Source of the DNA: Treponema sp.
Lineage (GTDB): Bacteria > Spirochaetota > Spirochaetia > Treponematales > Breznakiellaceae
Direction: 5' to 3'
Assembly (NCBI GenBank): GCA_031281925.1
Contig: JAITES010000094.1
Span: forward strand, 1 to 22,705
Length of the DNA stretch: 22,705 nt
Part shown: positions 1 through 8,337 of the stretch, one piece after another
How positions within the stretch are numbered: position 1 is the stretch's first letter
How the letters are laid out: every line of letters starts with the position of its first letter
Translations under genes and position numbers: made by a program
The notes under the pieces: model-generated
Database searches by the model: none
The model's input: only the letters and a program-made list of their open reading frames with translations
Told to the model about the DNA's origin: nothing

Positions 1-369
1 GAGCGGCAGCGGCTGGTCATTGCCCGGGCCATTTTGAAAAACGCCCCCATCATCGTGCTGGACGAGGCGACCGCTTTTGCCGACCCCGAGAACGAGCAGA
101 AAATCCAGAAGGCCTTTGAGGAACTGATGAAAAACAAGACCGTCATCATCATCGCCCACCGGCTTTCCACAGTCCGTGGAGCGGACAAGATTGTGGTGGT
201 GGATCAGGGCAGGATCGTAGAGGAAGGCCGGCACGATGACCTCGTAAAAGCCGGGGGCCGCTACAGCCGCATGTGGGAACAGTACACGGGAAGGCTGAAC
301 TGGACTCTTACCAATAAAACTTTCACAAGTGAAAGTGTCTTAAAGGAGAATGATAATGTTCGCAATTAA
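1..369 (+). CDS. ABC exporter half-transporter, C-terminal end of ATPase domain (partial)
   Basis: The window opens inside the ATP-binding domain of an ABC transporter. The first codons read ERQR, the end of the LSGGERQR signature, so the gene continues to the left. Walker B follows (IIVLDEAT with the catalytic Glu), then a D-loop region reading FADPENE and the H-loop histidine in IIAHRLSTV. The C-terminus includes NWTLTNK, which resembles the WTLGK end of the next gene, so the two are paralogous halves. The stop codon lies 14 bases inside the next gene, which suggests translational coupling and a heterodimeric exporter. The D-loop (FAD) differs from the canonical SLD of the partner, an asymmetry seen in some paired exporters. 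The membrane domain is outside the window and the substrate cannot be read; drug, lipid or siderophore-type export or import are all possible. Confidence 0.9.
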   Translation, partial: ERQRLVIARAILKNAPIIVLDEATAFADPENEQKIQKAFEELMKNKTVIIIAHRLSTVRGADKIVVVDQGRIVEEGRHDDLVKAGGRYSRMWEQYTGRLNWTLTNKTFTSESVLKENDNVRN

Positions 370-2101
370 GAAAACCCTCGCCCTGTCGGAAACGGGCTGG
401 CACGATTTTAAACGGGCCGTCTTTGCCTGTGTGCTCTCCAATCTATGCCTCTTCCTGCCCTTCATCGTTATCATCCAGACCATTGTCACCCTCCTTGACC
501 CCCTGATGTCGGGCGGAACACTGGACACACAAAAACTGTTGCTGCTGCTGGCAGCCGGATGCGCGGCCGCGCTGCTCTATTTCTTTGTCTACCGCAACGA
601 ATACCGGAAAACCTATACCACCGCGTACAACGAGTCCGCGAAGATCCGCATTGAGGCAGCCGAACATATCCGCAAGCTGCCCTTAAGTTTTTTCAACAAC
701 AAGGATCTTTCGGAACTGACCACCAACATAATGGCCGACTGCACCAGCGTTGAGCATAGCATGAGCCATACCGTGCCGGGCCTGCTTTCGACGATCATCA
801 CCTCCGCGCTGATTACGGTGATACTCTGCTTTTACGAATGGCGTATGGCCCTTTCGCTTTTTGCGGCCCTCCCCATTGCCCTCTGCATTATTCTGCTCAC
901 CCGCACACTGCAGGCGAAATTCGGGGAACGCCATGTAATCGCCAAAATGAATGTATCCGGCCAGGTTCAGGAATACCTGGAGGGCATCAAGGTGGTTAAG
1001 TCCTTTGGGCTCTCAGGCGAAAAATCTAAAGCCCTGGAATCCGCCCTGCGGAACATGATGTGGGAGGCCATTAAATTTGAAGGCCTCGCCGGAATTTTCG
1101 TTACCCTTGCTTCCATAATTCTGCAAGCCGGCATAGGCCTGGTGATTCTTGTGGGTGTAACGCTGCTCAGCGACGGAAGCCTTGACCCCATCCGGTTTTT
1201 GATGTTCGTTATCATCTCCGCGAAAATTTATTCGCCTCTTTTGGTGTTACTTACCCTTCTGCCGGAATTTTTCTATATGTTGATTTCTACCGCCCGCCTG
1301 CAGCGGCTGCGCAAAGAAAAGTCCATGACCGGCGACGAAAACATAAGCCTTCAGAATTATGATATAGAACTGCAAAGTGTCAGCTTTGCCTACGGCGGCG
1401 AGGAAGTCATAAAGGATATTTCACTGAAAATTCCGCAAAACAGCATGACCGCATTGGTGGGGCCTTCGGGCAGCGGCAAGAGTACCCTCTCCCGGCTCAT
1501 CCCCCGGTTTTGGGACGTAAAGCAGGGGAGAATCCTCATCGGCGGCAGGGACATCAGGGACATTGATCCTGAGCGGCTTTTGAGCTACATGAGTTTTGTG
1601 TTTCAGGACGTGGTACTCTTCAACGATACGGTAATGAACAATATCCGCATCGGCAAACATGACGCCACCGACGAAGAAGTGTTTGCCGCCGCGAAACTTG
1701 CCCGTTGCGACGAGTTCGCCGCGGCCCTGCCCCGGGGCTACGAAACCGTGATAGGGGAAAACGGTTCCACTCTGTCCGGCGGGGAGAGGCAGCGTGTTTC
1801 CATTGCCCGTGCCCTGCTCAAGAATGCCCCTATCGTGATCCTTGACGAAGCTACCGCCAGTCTTGATCCGGAAAACGAGGGCCTCATACAGGAAGCGATC
1901 TCGGAGCTTGTAAAAAGCCGTACCATCATCGTCATTGCCCACCACCTGCGTACCGTCATGGGCGCGGACAAGATCGCAGTGCTTGAAAACGGGCGGCTGA
2001 TTGAGGAAGGGAAGGGCGATGAACTGCTGGCGGAGAAGGGGCTCTTTGCGAGACTGTACAACATACAGCAGGAAAGCCTCGGATGGACGCTGGGAAAATA
2101 A
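356..2101 (+). CDS. ABC transporter ATP-binding/permease protein (second half of pair)
   Basis: A full half-transporter of 581 residues: an N-terminal six-helix type IV exporter membrane domain (about residues 1-310) followed by an ATPase domain. Visible motifs are Walker A GPSGSGKST from residue 369, signature LSGGERQR at 473, Walker B VILDEATASLD with Asp497 and Glu498, and H-loop His529 in IAHHLRTV. All catalytic elements look intact. The start at 356 is chosen because AAAGGAG (342-348) sits 7 bases upstream; an ATG at 350 is only 1 base from that site. The gene overlaps the previous half-transporter by 14 bases, so the two are probably made together and form a heterodimer. It is an integral inner-membrane protein. 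The substrate is not identifiable from sequence; the family includes multidrug, lipid and YbtPQ-like metal-chelate transporters. Confidence 0.93.
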   Translation: MFAIKKTLALSETGWHDFKRAVFACVLSNLCLFLPFIVIIQTIVTLLDPLMSGGTLDTQKLLLLLAAGCAAALLYFFVYRNEYRKTYTTAYNESAKIRIEAAEHIRKLPLSFFNNKDLSELTTNIMADCTSVEHSMSHTVPGLLSTIITSALITVILCFYEWRMALSLFAALPIALCIILLTRTLQAKFGERHVIAKMNVSGQVQEYLEGIKVVKSFGLSGEKSKALESALRNMMWEAIKFEGLAGIFVTLASIILQAGIGLVILVGVTLLSDGSLDPIRFLMFVIISAKIYSPLLVLLTLLPEFFYMLISTARLQRLRKEKSMTGDENISLQNYDIELQSVSFAYGGEEVIKDISLKIPQNSMTALVGPSGSGKSTLSRLIPRFWDVKQGRILIGGRDIRDIDPERLLSYMSFVFQDVVLFNDTVMNNIRIGKHDATDEEVFAAAKLARCDEFAAALPRGYETVIGENGSTLSGGERQRVSIARALLKNAPIVILDEATASLDPENEGLIQEAISELVKSRTIIVIAHHLRTVMGADKIAVLENGRLIEEGKGDELLAEKGLFARLYNIQQESLGWTLGK

Positions 2102-2109
2102 GAAGGCCG

Positions 2110-2141
2110 GAACTTTACGCCTGATTCGCAGGCCTAGGTTC
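2110..2141. terminator. Stem-loop between convergent genes
   Basis: A stem-loop is built on the perfect core GCCTG-attcg-CAGGC (2119-2133), extended outward by GAAC (2110-2113) pairing with GTTC (2138-2141) with one mismatch and one bulge. It lies 9 bases after the ABC exporter stop and 39 bases before the convergent hydrolase stop. It could end transcripts from both sides. There is no clear T tract on either side, so it is not a textbook intrinsic terminator. Confidence 0.4.
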
Positions 2142-2179
2142 TTCATTGTACCCCGGGGATCGGCGGCGCCTTGAATGTT

Positions 2180-3097
2180 TTACTTCAAATGCTTTTCCAG
2201 CCACTCAAGGGTATCCCGGTACACTTCTTCCTTATTGGCTTCGTTGAGCATCTCGTGGCGGCCGCCTTTGTAGAGTTTGAGGCTGACGTCTTTTACGCCT
2301 GCCGCCTTTACCGCCCGGTATACCTTCTCCACACCCTTGCCGTAATCGCCTACAGGATCTTCGTCCCCGGCAAAAAAATAAACCGGAAGATCTTTGGGAA
2401 TTTGCAAAGGCCAGGACGGGCTGTTGATTTCTTTTAAGGCATTGAACATATCGTAATAGGCTCCGGCAGTAAACACAAAGCCGCAGGTTTCATCGTTTGC
2501 ATAATCAATACAAACCTGGTCAACGGTGGAAAGCCAGGCGCAGTGGTTTACCGGGTTTTTTATCCGTTTGTTGTAGGGCCCCATCGAAAGATTGGAGATA
2601 AGATAAGCGGTAGAGCGCGGGCCCTTCAGCTTTTTCTGTATGGACGAAAGAAGGCTGGCTACACCCAGCGCGGGGTTCGGTCCCATGGTACCGCTCAGAA
2701 TGCAGCCCGAAAGACCCTCTCCGTAACGGGTGATATAGGAACGGGCCAGGAAAGACCCCATGCTGTGGCCCAGCAAAAATACCGGAAGCCCCGGATAGCG
2801 GCCGCTTGCTTCATCCATAAGGGCCTTCATGTCCTTAAGAACACATTCCCAGCCGTCCTTCTCCGCGAAGAAACCTTTGAGTACCGCGTGGGATCCGTGG
2901 CCCGCATGATCCTCCGCACACACCACATAGCCCTTGCCGGCCAAAAAAGTTGCAAAGTCTTTATAACGGGATGAACGTTCCGCCATGCCGTGTGCAATCT
3001 GCAGCACCGCCTTGGGCCTGGAACCCTGCCAGAGCTGGGAGAATATTTCCCCTTCTCCGCTTGAAGCCTTGCGCATCCATGTTTTGTTTTCGATCAT
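2180..3097 (-). CDS. Alpha/beta hydrolase (monoacylglycerol lipase / lysophospholipase-like)
   Basis: A 305-residue alpha/beta-hydrolase of the Hydrolase_4 (serine aminopeptidase S33/lysophospholipase) type. The oxyanion region reads HGMAERSSRY (36-45). The nucleophile elbow is GHSMGS with Ser112, the acid is probably Asp247 in AGDEDPVG, and the base is His281 in GGRHEML. Length is normal for the family and there is no signal peptide, so the protein is cytoplasmic. By family it would hydrolyse monoacylglycerols, lysophospholipids or other small carboxylic esters; the exact substrate is not visible. The start is supported by GGAGGAG 7 bases upstream. It follows the sugar permease gene by about 90 bases on the same strand and could be the last gene of that operon, but a functional link to sugar uptake is not evident. 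Confidence 0.88.
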   Translation of the reverse strand: MIENKTWMRKASSGEGEIFSQLWQGSRPKAVLQIAHGMAERSSRYKDFATFLAGKGYVVCAEDHAGHGSHAVLKGFFAEKDGWECVLKDMKALMDEASGRYPGLPVFLLGHSMGSFLARSYITRYGEGLSGCILSGTMGPNPALGVASLLSSIQKKLKGPRSTAYLISNLSMGPYNKRIKNPVNHCAWLSTVDQVCIDYANDETCGFVFTAGAYYDMFNALKEINSPSWPLQIPKDLPVYFFAGDEDPVGDYGKGVEKVYRAVKAAGVKDVSLKLYKGGRHEMLNEANKEEVYRDTLEWLEKHLK

Positions 3098-3186
3098 GTC
3101 ATTTCTCCTCCGTAAATAATAAGGTTCTCCGCCGCCGGTAATTCCGCCGTGACAGGGAAGGCCGGTTTTTATCGTTGTCTTTATCG

Positions 3187-4038
3187 TTATCCCTTTACGC
3201 CTCCCTCGGTGAGTCCCGCCACAATATATTTCTGTCCAACGGCAAAGATCGCCATGGTGGGAATAAGGGCAACAATAATGCCCGCGCTCATCACATCCCA
3301 GCTGATTCCCGCCTTGGATATAAAGGAATTCAGGGCTACGGGAACCGTAAGTTTTATGTCGGTGGAAAGCAGCATTACTGCCAGAAAGAGTTCGTTCCAG
3401 ACATTGACAAAGGCGAAGCTGAAAATTGCCACGAGACCCGGCAGGCTGACGGGAAGGATCACCCGGAAGAGGGCGCTCAGGGGATCGCAGCCGTCGATGA
3501 GGGCCGCTTCTTCAATTGACGCGGGAATATGATCAAAAAAACTTTTGGCCATTATGGCGCCGAAGGCTACGGTAGTGGCCGAGTAGATTATGGCCAATAC
3601 AAGCCGGTTATTGGTAAGATGAAGTTTTGTCAGGGTGAAGAAGAGAGGCGCCATAAGGATAAAGGTAGGCACCATCTGTGTAAAATAGAGTACAAGAAGG
3701 AGGCCCTGAATCCGGCGCATCGTGCGCAGCCGGGAGAGGGCAAAGCCCGCCAACACACTCACGATAAGCCCGCCTCCCGCGGCGCAGAGGGAGATCCACA
3801 GCGAATTCAAAAAATAGGATCCAAAACGGGCAAAGCCGAAAAGTTTCCGGTAGCCTTCCAGACTTATAGAGGAGGGAATGTAACGCAGGGGAAAGGTAAA
3901 AATTTCCCGGGAAGGCTTAATCGAAGTAATAAAGATCCAGAAAAGGGGGAGGATGGCAAAGGCCAGAAACAGCGCGAGGGCAATAAAACGGAAACAGGCG
4001 GCAATGTTCCGCGTGAGCCTGCGGGATACATGTATCAC
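3187..4038 (-). CDS. CUT1 sugar ABC transporter permease, MalG type
   Basis: A 283-residue inner-membrane permease of the MalG/CUT1 family with about six membrane segments. The EAA loop that docks the ATPase is clear: IEEAALIDGCDPLSALF followed by RVILPVSLPG. The C-terminus GLTEGGVKG is typical of the family. The start is a GTG that overlaps the TGA stop of the upstream permease (GTGA, 4035-4038), so translation is probably coupled and the two permeases form the heterodimeric channel. The binding protein lies just upstream. No ATPase gene is present. Two copies of AACGATAAA (minus strand) sit at and just after the stop codon. Given nagA and nagB upstream, the cargo is probably an N-acetylglucosamine-containing sugar, but this rests on context only. 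Confidence 0.93.
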   Translation of the reverse strand: MIHVSRRLTRNIAACFRFIALALFLAFAILPLFWIFITSIKPSREIFTFPLRYIPSSISLEGYRKLFGFARFGSYFLNSLWISLCAAGGGLIVSVLAGFALSRLRTMRRIQGLLLVLYFTQMVPTFILMAPLFFTLTKLHLTNNRLVLAIIYSATTVAFGAIMAKSFFDHIPASIEEAALIDGCDPLSALFRVILPVSLPGLVAIFSFAFVNVWNELFLAVMLLSTDIKLTVPVALNSFISKAGISWDVMSAGIIVALIPTMAIFAVGQKYIVAGLTEGGVKG

Positions 4039-5009
4039 AGTACCAGCTCCTTGCGGGCGACAATACGCAGATAGAAAAAGGCAAAGATAAAGAGAATCGA
4101 AATGATGATAAAGCCCACCGCCGATCCCTGGCCGTAATCATAGTTTTTGGTTATCTTGTTGATCATCTCGGTAGCGAGAATATTGGTAGCGTTGGCAGGC
4201 CCTCCTCCTGTCATGCCGTAAATTACATCGGGGAAATTCATAATCCACATCAAACGTAAAAGTATGGTAGTGGTAATGGTAGACTGAATGTAGGGAATGG
4301 TTATCCAAAAAAGCTGCCGTACTTTCCCGGCGCCGTCAATCTCCGCAGATTCGTAGAGTTCCCGCGGAACGGACTGCAGGGCAGCCAGCAGCATTATTGC
4401 AAAGAAAGGGATACCGTACCAGATATTGGCAACAATAACGGAGAATATGGCTATACCGGGATTGGAAAGAAAACCGACAGGACTTTTGAGGATACCGATT
4501 CTGATAAAAATATCATTTATCACCCCAAACTGACCATTGAAGAGCCATGCCCAGACAAGGCCGATGGCAAAACCGGAAAGAGCCCAGGTGTAGAATACAA
4601 AACCGGTAAAGACGCCCCGCCCCCTGAAAGGCTTGCGGAGAAGCAGCGCAAGGGTAAAGCCCAGGATGAACTGGCCTGCCAGAGAAACGGACACCCACAC
4701 GGCAGTGTTCATCAGTATCTGGACAAATTTGATGTTGGGATTGGTAATGATGGCAGCAAAATTATCCAGCCCGTTAAAACCCCTCTGGGAGATATTGAAC
4801 ATGGTATAACGGGTGAATGCGGTAAACATGCCCTGTACGATGGGATAATAAATAAAGAGGAGGAGAAGCACACTCATGGGAATAAAGAGCCACAGATACG
4901 CACGAGCTGCCGAAGGCGGCGTCCCGGCTTCCTTATGCACCCGTCCTCCCGGGGAGAACCTCCGTCCGCTTTCACCTGCCTGACGGAGGGTTCCGGTTTG
5001 TTTGTTCAC
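4035..5009 (-). CDS. CUT1 sugar ABC transporter permease, MalF/UgpA type
   Basis: Inner-membrane permease of 324 residues as drawn, with the first membrane segment at about residues 38-60 and the EAA loop YESAEIDGAGKVRQLFW followed by ITIPYIQ. The drawn start is a GTG 8 bases after the binding-protein stop, with only GGAAG about 11 bases upstream. A second GTG at 4940 (residue 24) has a better site, GGGAGGACG, directly before it. It would give 301 residues, nearer the family norm, and would drop a basic, poorly conserved N-terminus. Start choice is therefore uncertain. The gene is coupled by GTGA overlap to the MalG-type partner downstream. Together with the binding protein it forms one importer lacking a local ATPase. 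Confidence 0.92.
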   Translation of the reverse strand: MNKQTGTLRQAGESGRRFSPGGRVHKEAGTPPSAARAYLWLFIPMSVLLLLFIYYPIVQGMFTAFTRYTMFNISQRGFNGLDNFAAIITNPNIKFVQILMNTAVWVSVSLAGQFILGFTLALLLRKPFRGRGVFTGFVFYTWALSGFAIGLVWAWLFNGQFGVINDIFIRIGILKSPVGFLSNPGIAIFSVIVANIWYGIPFFAIMLLAALQSVPRELYESAEIDGAGKVRQLFWITIPYIQSTITTTILLRLMWIMNFPDVIYGMTGGGPANATNILATEMINKITKNYDYGQGSAVGFIIISILFIFAFFYLRIVARKELVL

Positions 5010-5017
5010 AGAACGTT

Positions 5018-6286
5018 TTACTTCCAGTAATCCGACCAGGCTTTAGCGGCCTGTTCTGCGGTAGTCTGCCCCAGAAGGGTGGACTGCATGTACTGTTCCT
5101 GGATCTGGGACCAGCCGGGGAATTTTTCCGAAGCATAGGGATACTTTACAAAGGTAAATTTTCCCGGTGTATTGAGTTCCGTCTGCCACGCCTGATATAC
5201 GCCGCTTGAGAAGTAGGGATCGCTGGTGTATGAAGTAGAATGGATGGGCAGGGCGCCGTAGGCTTTACAGAAGGCGGAATTCTGCTGGTACGAAGAAAGC
5301 CAGGCGATGAATTCCCAGGAAGCTTCCTTGTTTTTTGCATAGGCAGGAATACTGTAACCGGCATAGCCGTTATCAATGCACACTGTTCCGCTCTTGCCCA
5401 GGGGCATGGGAACTACCGTGTACTGATCCCGCGTGAGATGTTCATCCAGCAGGGGAACCGTATCGGGATCCTGCACCAGAATGGGAGTAACGCCGGAAAC
5501 AAAGGCATTGATCTGCTCGTTGAAACCCCAGTTTACAGAATCGGAAGGGGTCGCATTCTTGAAGAGATCCACATAGGCTTTGAGGGCCGCCAGGAATTCC
5601 GGACTGTCATAGATGCTGGAACCGTTCTTTAACTTGTAGAGGTTGGCGGGATCCACATTGCGGACATCGGAAACGATGAGAGGATCCGTGGATTTGAAGG
5701 GATTCCCCTTACCCCGCAAGGTAAAGCCGTACTGATTTGCGGAAGGATTGGTGATCTGCCTGGACAGGGCATAAAGTTCATCCAGGGTGGCCGGAGTTCT
5801 GTTGACGCCCAGCTTTGCCAGAACATCGGTTCTGAGGAAGAGGGCCTTAACCATGAACCATTGGGGGATCAGGTAGGGCTTGCCTCCCGCCTCATTGGCC
5901 GCTTCGATGGCCGCGGAGAGCAGAGTACCTTTTTCATTCCACTTGTCCAGATAGGGAGTAAGATCGGTAAGCCAGCCGTTGGTTACATAGGTACTGGCTG
6001 TGAGATCCCGGACTTCCACCACATCCAGAGGCTCTTTGGCATTGAGACTCATGGCAAGGCGATTATCCGCCTGTTCATAGGGTGGTGAAATGAGGTTGAT
6101 GGTCACATTGGGGTGGCTCTTCTCATACTCGGCGATCATGCCCCTGAGTACTTCGGTTCTGCCGGGACTGGTCATGACTTCAAGGAAGTTGAGTTCGATC
6201 TTCCCCGAAGTATCCTTTTTGCCCGCGGCAAAGAGTGCGCCCGCCGCCAGACAGACGGCAAGCATGGCAATTAATAGTTTTTTCAT
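5018..6286 (-). CDS. Extracellular sugar-binding protein, family 1 (CUT1 importer)
   Basis: A 422-residue solute-binding protein. A signal sequence covers about residues 1-21 (two lysines, then a hydrophobic run ending ALFAAGKKD). This FAAGKK boundary looks like signal peptidase I cleavage; the only cysteine, in LAVC, is a poor lipobox but cannot be excluded given relaxed spirochaetal lipoboxes. The mature part starts with the fold typical of family 1 binding proteins (IELNFLEVMTSPGRTEVLRG) and contains the usual hinge region. It would capture an oligosaccharide in the periplasm and deliver it to the two permeases downstream. The start has a good site, GGAGG, upstream. It begins 93 bases after nagB and has a likely promoter of its own, which fits the usual need for excess binding protein. 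Sugar specificity is inferred only from nagAB. Confidence 0.93.
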   Translation of the reverse strand: MKKLLIAMLAVCLAAGALFAAGKKDTSGKIELNFLEVMTSPGRTEVLRGMIAEYEKSHPNVTINLISPPYEQADNRLAMSLNAKEPLDVVEVRDLTASTYVTNGWLTDLTPYLDKWNEKGTLLSAAIEAANEAGGKPYLIPQWFMVKALFLRTDVLAKLGVNRTPATLDELYALSRQITNPSANQYGFTLRGKGNPFKSTDPLIVSDVRNVDPANLYKLKNGSSIYDSPEFLAALKAYVDLFKNATPSDSVNWGFNEQINAFVSGVTPILVQDPDTVPLLDEHLTRDQYTVVPMPLGKSGTVCIDNGYAGYSIPAYAKNKEASWEFIAWLSSYQQNSAFCKAYGALPIHSTSYTSDPYFSSGVYQAWQTELNTPGKFTFVKYPYASEKFPGWSQIQEQYMQSTLLGQTTAEQAAKAWSDYWK

Positions 6287-6307
6287 TGTATTCCTCCATA
6301 ATTGGAG

Positions 6308-6336
6308 ATTATTCTACTTTTTTGGATTTTTGTCTA
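6308..6336 (-). promoter_or_regulatory. Putative sigma-70 promoter for the binding protein-permease genes
   Basis: On the minus strand TAGACA (6336-6331) and AATAAT (6313-6308) are separated by 17 bases. Each differs from consensus at one position. An alternative pair is TTGTAG (6339-6334) and TAGAAT (6316-6311), also spaced by 17. The region is AT-rich, in contrast to its flanks, and lies in the 93-base gap between nagB and the binding protein. It would let the transporter be made at a higher level than nagAB. Confidence 0.5.
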
Positions 6337-6379
6337 CAAAAAATTTAACAGAAGACGAGTGGGGAGACAGTCCGGCAAC

Positions 6380-7156
6380 TTAGCGGTGCGCCGATTCGGT
6401 TTCCCTGAAGTAGCGTACCGTTCCTACCCGTAGTTCATCGGTGGCCTCTTCATCACAGACAATAATCGCCCTGGGGTGCATCTGTAGACAGGAGAGAGGC
6501 CATATATGGGTGAGTCCTCCCTCTACTGCCGCTTGCAGCGCCCGCGCCTTGGCGTAACCGGAAGCCAAAACCAGCAGCTCCCGGGCGTCCATGACCGTGC
6601 CGATTCCTACCGTAAGGGCAGTAGATGGTACTTTTTCCATGTCGCCTCCGAAGAAGCGGGCATTGGCAATCCGGGTGCCGGGGGTAAGGGTTTTTATCCT
6701 TGTCCGGGAAGAAAGGGAAGATCCGGGTTCATTAAAGGCAAGGTGTCCGTCGGCGCCCATGCCGCCCAAAAAAAGATCGATGCCCCCGGCTTTGAGGATC
6801 GCATCTTCATAGGCCCTGCATTCCGCGTCAGGATCGGCGGCGATACCGTCCAGAATGTGAACATTGTTTCTGTTAATATCAATATGCTTAAAAAAATTCT
6901 CTTCCATGAAATAATGGTAACTCTGGGGATGATCGGCGGGAAGCCCGACGTACTCGTCCATATTGAAGGTAGTTACTTTCTTGAATGAAATTTTTCCTTC
7001 ACGGTTGTATGCAGAAAGTTCCCGGTAAACCCCCAGGGGACTTGAACCTGTGGGCAGACCCAATACAAAAGACGGCGCCGCATTTATCCGGTTCATAATA
7101 TACTGCGCTGCCCAGTGACATACAGAATCATAGTCTTTTTCAATAATCAGGCGCAT
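6380..7156 (-). CDS. nagB: Glucosamine-6-phosphate deaminase
   Basis: A 258-residue NagB that converts glucosamine-6-phosphate to fructose-6-phosphate and ammonia in the cytoplasm. The family is recognisable throughout: phosphate-binding LGLPTGSSPLGVYREL (32-47), TFNMDEYVGLP with the catalytic-base Asp67, and GADGHLAFNEPGSS with Asp136, His138 and Glu143, which match the Escherichia coli Asp141/His143/Glu148 group. RTRIKTL follows as expected. It ends earlier than the 266-residue E. coli enzyme, so part of the C-terminal allosteric region may be missing. The start has AAAGGAG upstream. It lies 11 bases after nagA, so the two are co-transcribed and catalyse consecutive steps of GlcNAc-6-P use. 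Confidence 0.97.
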   Translation of the reverse strand: MRLIIEKDYDSVCHWAAQYIMNRINAAPSFVLGLPTGSSPLGVYRELSAYNREGKISFKKVTTFNMDEYVGLPADHPQSYHYFMEENFFKHIDINRNNVHILDGIAADPDAECRAYEDAILKAGGIDLFLGGMGADGHLAFNEPGSSLSSRTRIKTLTPGTRIANARFFGGDMEKVPSTALTVGIGTVMDARELLVLASGYAKARALQAAVEGGLTHIWPLSCLQMHPRAIIVCDEEATDELRVGTVRYFRETESAHR

Positions 7157-7167
7157 GGATACTCCTT

Positions 7168-8337
7168 TTAAAATAAATTTTTCTTGATGATCCCTTCCAC
7201 CATCACGGCAAGTACATGAAAGTTTTTGTCGAACACCGTAATATCTGCATCGCGTCCCGGAGCGATAACCCCTTTCCGGGTATAGCGCATTACCTGTGCA
7301 GGATTGAAGGCGGCGGCCTTGACCGCGTCCTCCAGGCTGAAACCGAAACTGCAGAGGTTCTTTATTCCCCGGATCATGGTGAGGCTCGACCCGGCAATAA
7401 CATCATCAATCTTCCGGTGGAAAGCCCCGTCATGGAAAACCACCTCTTCGCCGTTGGCAAAAAACGGGCCTTCTTCCTGCTCTGTCGGTTTAAGACCGTC
7501 GGTTACAAGAACAATTTTGTCATTGGATTTGTCCCTCATAAGCAGTTTGAAAAGATCGGGATGGACATGAAAACCATCGGCAATAATCTCGCAGGACATT
7601 TCAGGATGGATCAGTATCGCTCCTACCGCATTGGGATTGCGGTGTTCCATCTTGCTCATGGCATTGAAGAGGTGAGTCGCATGCAGGATCCCCGCCTGTA
7701 TGCCTTCTACCATGTTTTCATATTTGGCGTCCGTGTGCCCCGCCTGCAAAACGATTCCCCTCCTGATGCAGGAGAGGGCAAGTTCCCGCATGCCCTTGAG
7801 TTCGGGCGCAACGGTCATGTTGACAATGCGTCCCCGGGAGGCCTGCCAGAGTTCCTCCATAAAGGCCATGTCTACCGGGCGGATGGTTGAGGCGATCTGT
7901 ACGCCCAGCCGTTCGGGAGAGAGGAAAGGCCCTTCCAGATGGAGGCCCATGATTCGGGCGCCCTCTTCCCTGCCCATGGAATCGGTAATACTTTTTACCG
8001 CATGCAGCATCTTTTCCTTTTCCATGGGATAGAGGGTTGGATTAAAAGAAGTCACCCCGTATTGCGTGAGGAGTTTTGACATCTCCAGTACCGATTCCGC
8101 GCTGCCCGAATCTTCGGTTCCAAATCCGCCGAAACCGTGGATATGAGTGTCTATGAAACCGGGACTGATAAAGGCCCCTTCCACGTCGATGATTTCAGTC
8201 CCGGCGCCGAAATGCTTCTGTTCAAAACGGCGTTCGGAAAAAACATCCGCTATCACGCCGTCTTCGATAAGAACGGCGCAGCGTTCCATGGAAGCAAAAC
8301 CGGTAAGTACCGTACCGTTATGGAGACATATATTCAT
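7168..8337 (-). CDS. nagA: N-acetylglucosamine-6-phosphate deacetylase
   Basis: A 389-residue amidohydrolase of the NagA family that removes acetate from GlcNAc-6-P to give NagB its substrate. The metal and catalytic residues are visible in order: HxH in GFIDTHIHG (His65, His67), Glu135 in HLEGPF, His201 in AGHTDA, His222 in ATHLFNAM and catalytic Asp280 in VTDG. The HxH pair is found in two-metal NagA enzymes and is absent from the E. coli one. The segment after GPF reads LSPERLGVQI, where many relatives have KGAH-type residues that contact substrate, so this position is unusual. The start codon overlaps the upstream DUF4349 stop (ATGA), so the two are translationally coupled. Confidence 0.96.
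   Translation of the reverse strand: MNICLHNGTVLTGFASMERCAVLIEDGVIADVFSERRFEQKHFGAGTEIIDVEGAFISPGFIDTHIHGFGGFGTEDSGSAESVLEMSKLLTQYGVTSFNPTLYPMEKEKMLHAVKSITDSMGREEGARIMGLHLEGPFLSPERLGVQIASTIRPVDMAFMEELWQASRGRIVNMTVAPELKGMRELALSCIRRGIVLQAGHTDAKYENMVEGIQAGILHATHLFNAMSKMEHRNPNAVGAILIHPEMSCEIIADGFHVHPDLFKLLMRDKSNDKIVLVTDGLKPTEQEEGPFFANGEEVVFHDGAFHRKIDDVIAGSSLTMIRGIKNLCSFGFSLEDAVKAAAFNPAQVMRYTRKGVIAPGRDADITVFDKNFHVLAVMVEGIIKKNLF

Noticed and set aside
1421..2146. Long minus-strand open frame antisense to the second ABC half-transporter (241 codons)
   Set aside because: It mirrors the ATPase domain, shows no recognisable motif, and the plus-strand gene is certain; it is a by-product of GC-rich codon use.
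3529..4074. Plus-strand open frame of 181 codons opposite the MalG-type permease
   Set aside because: Highly charged, repetitive composition typical of antisense to a membrane protein gene; the permease is certain.
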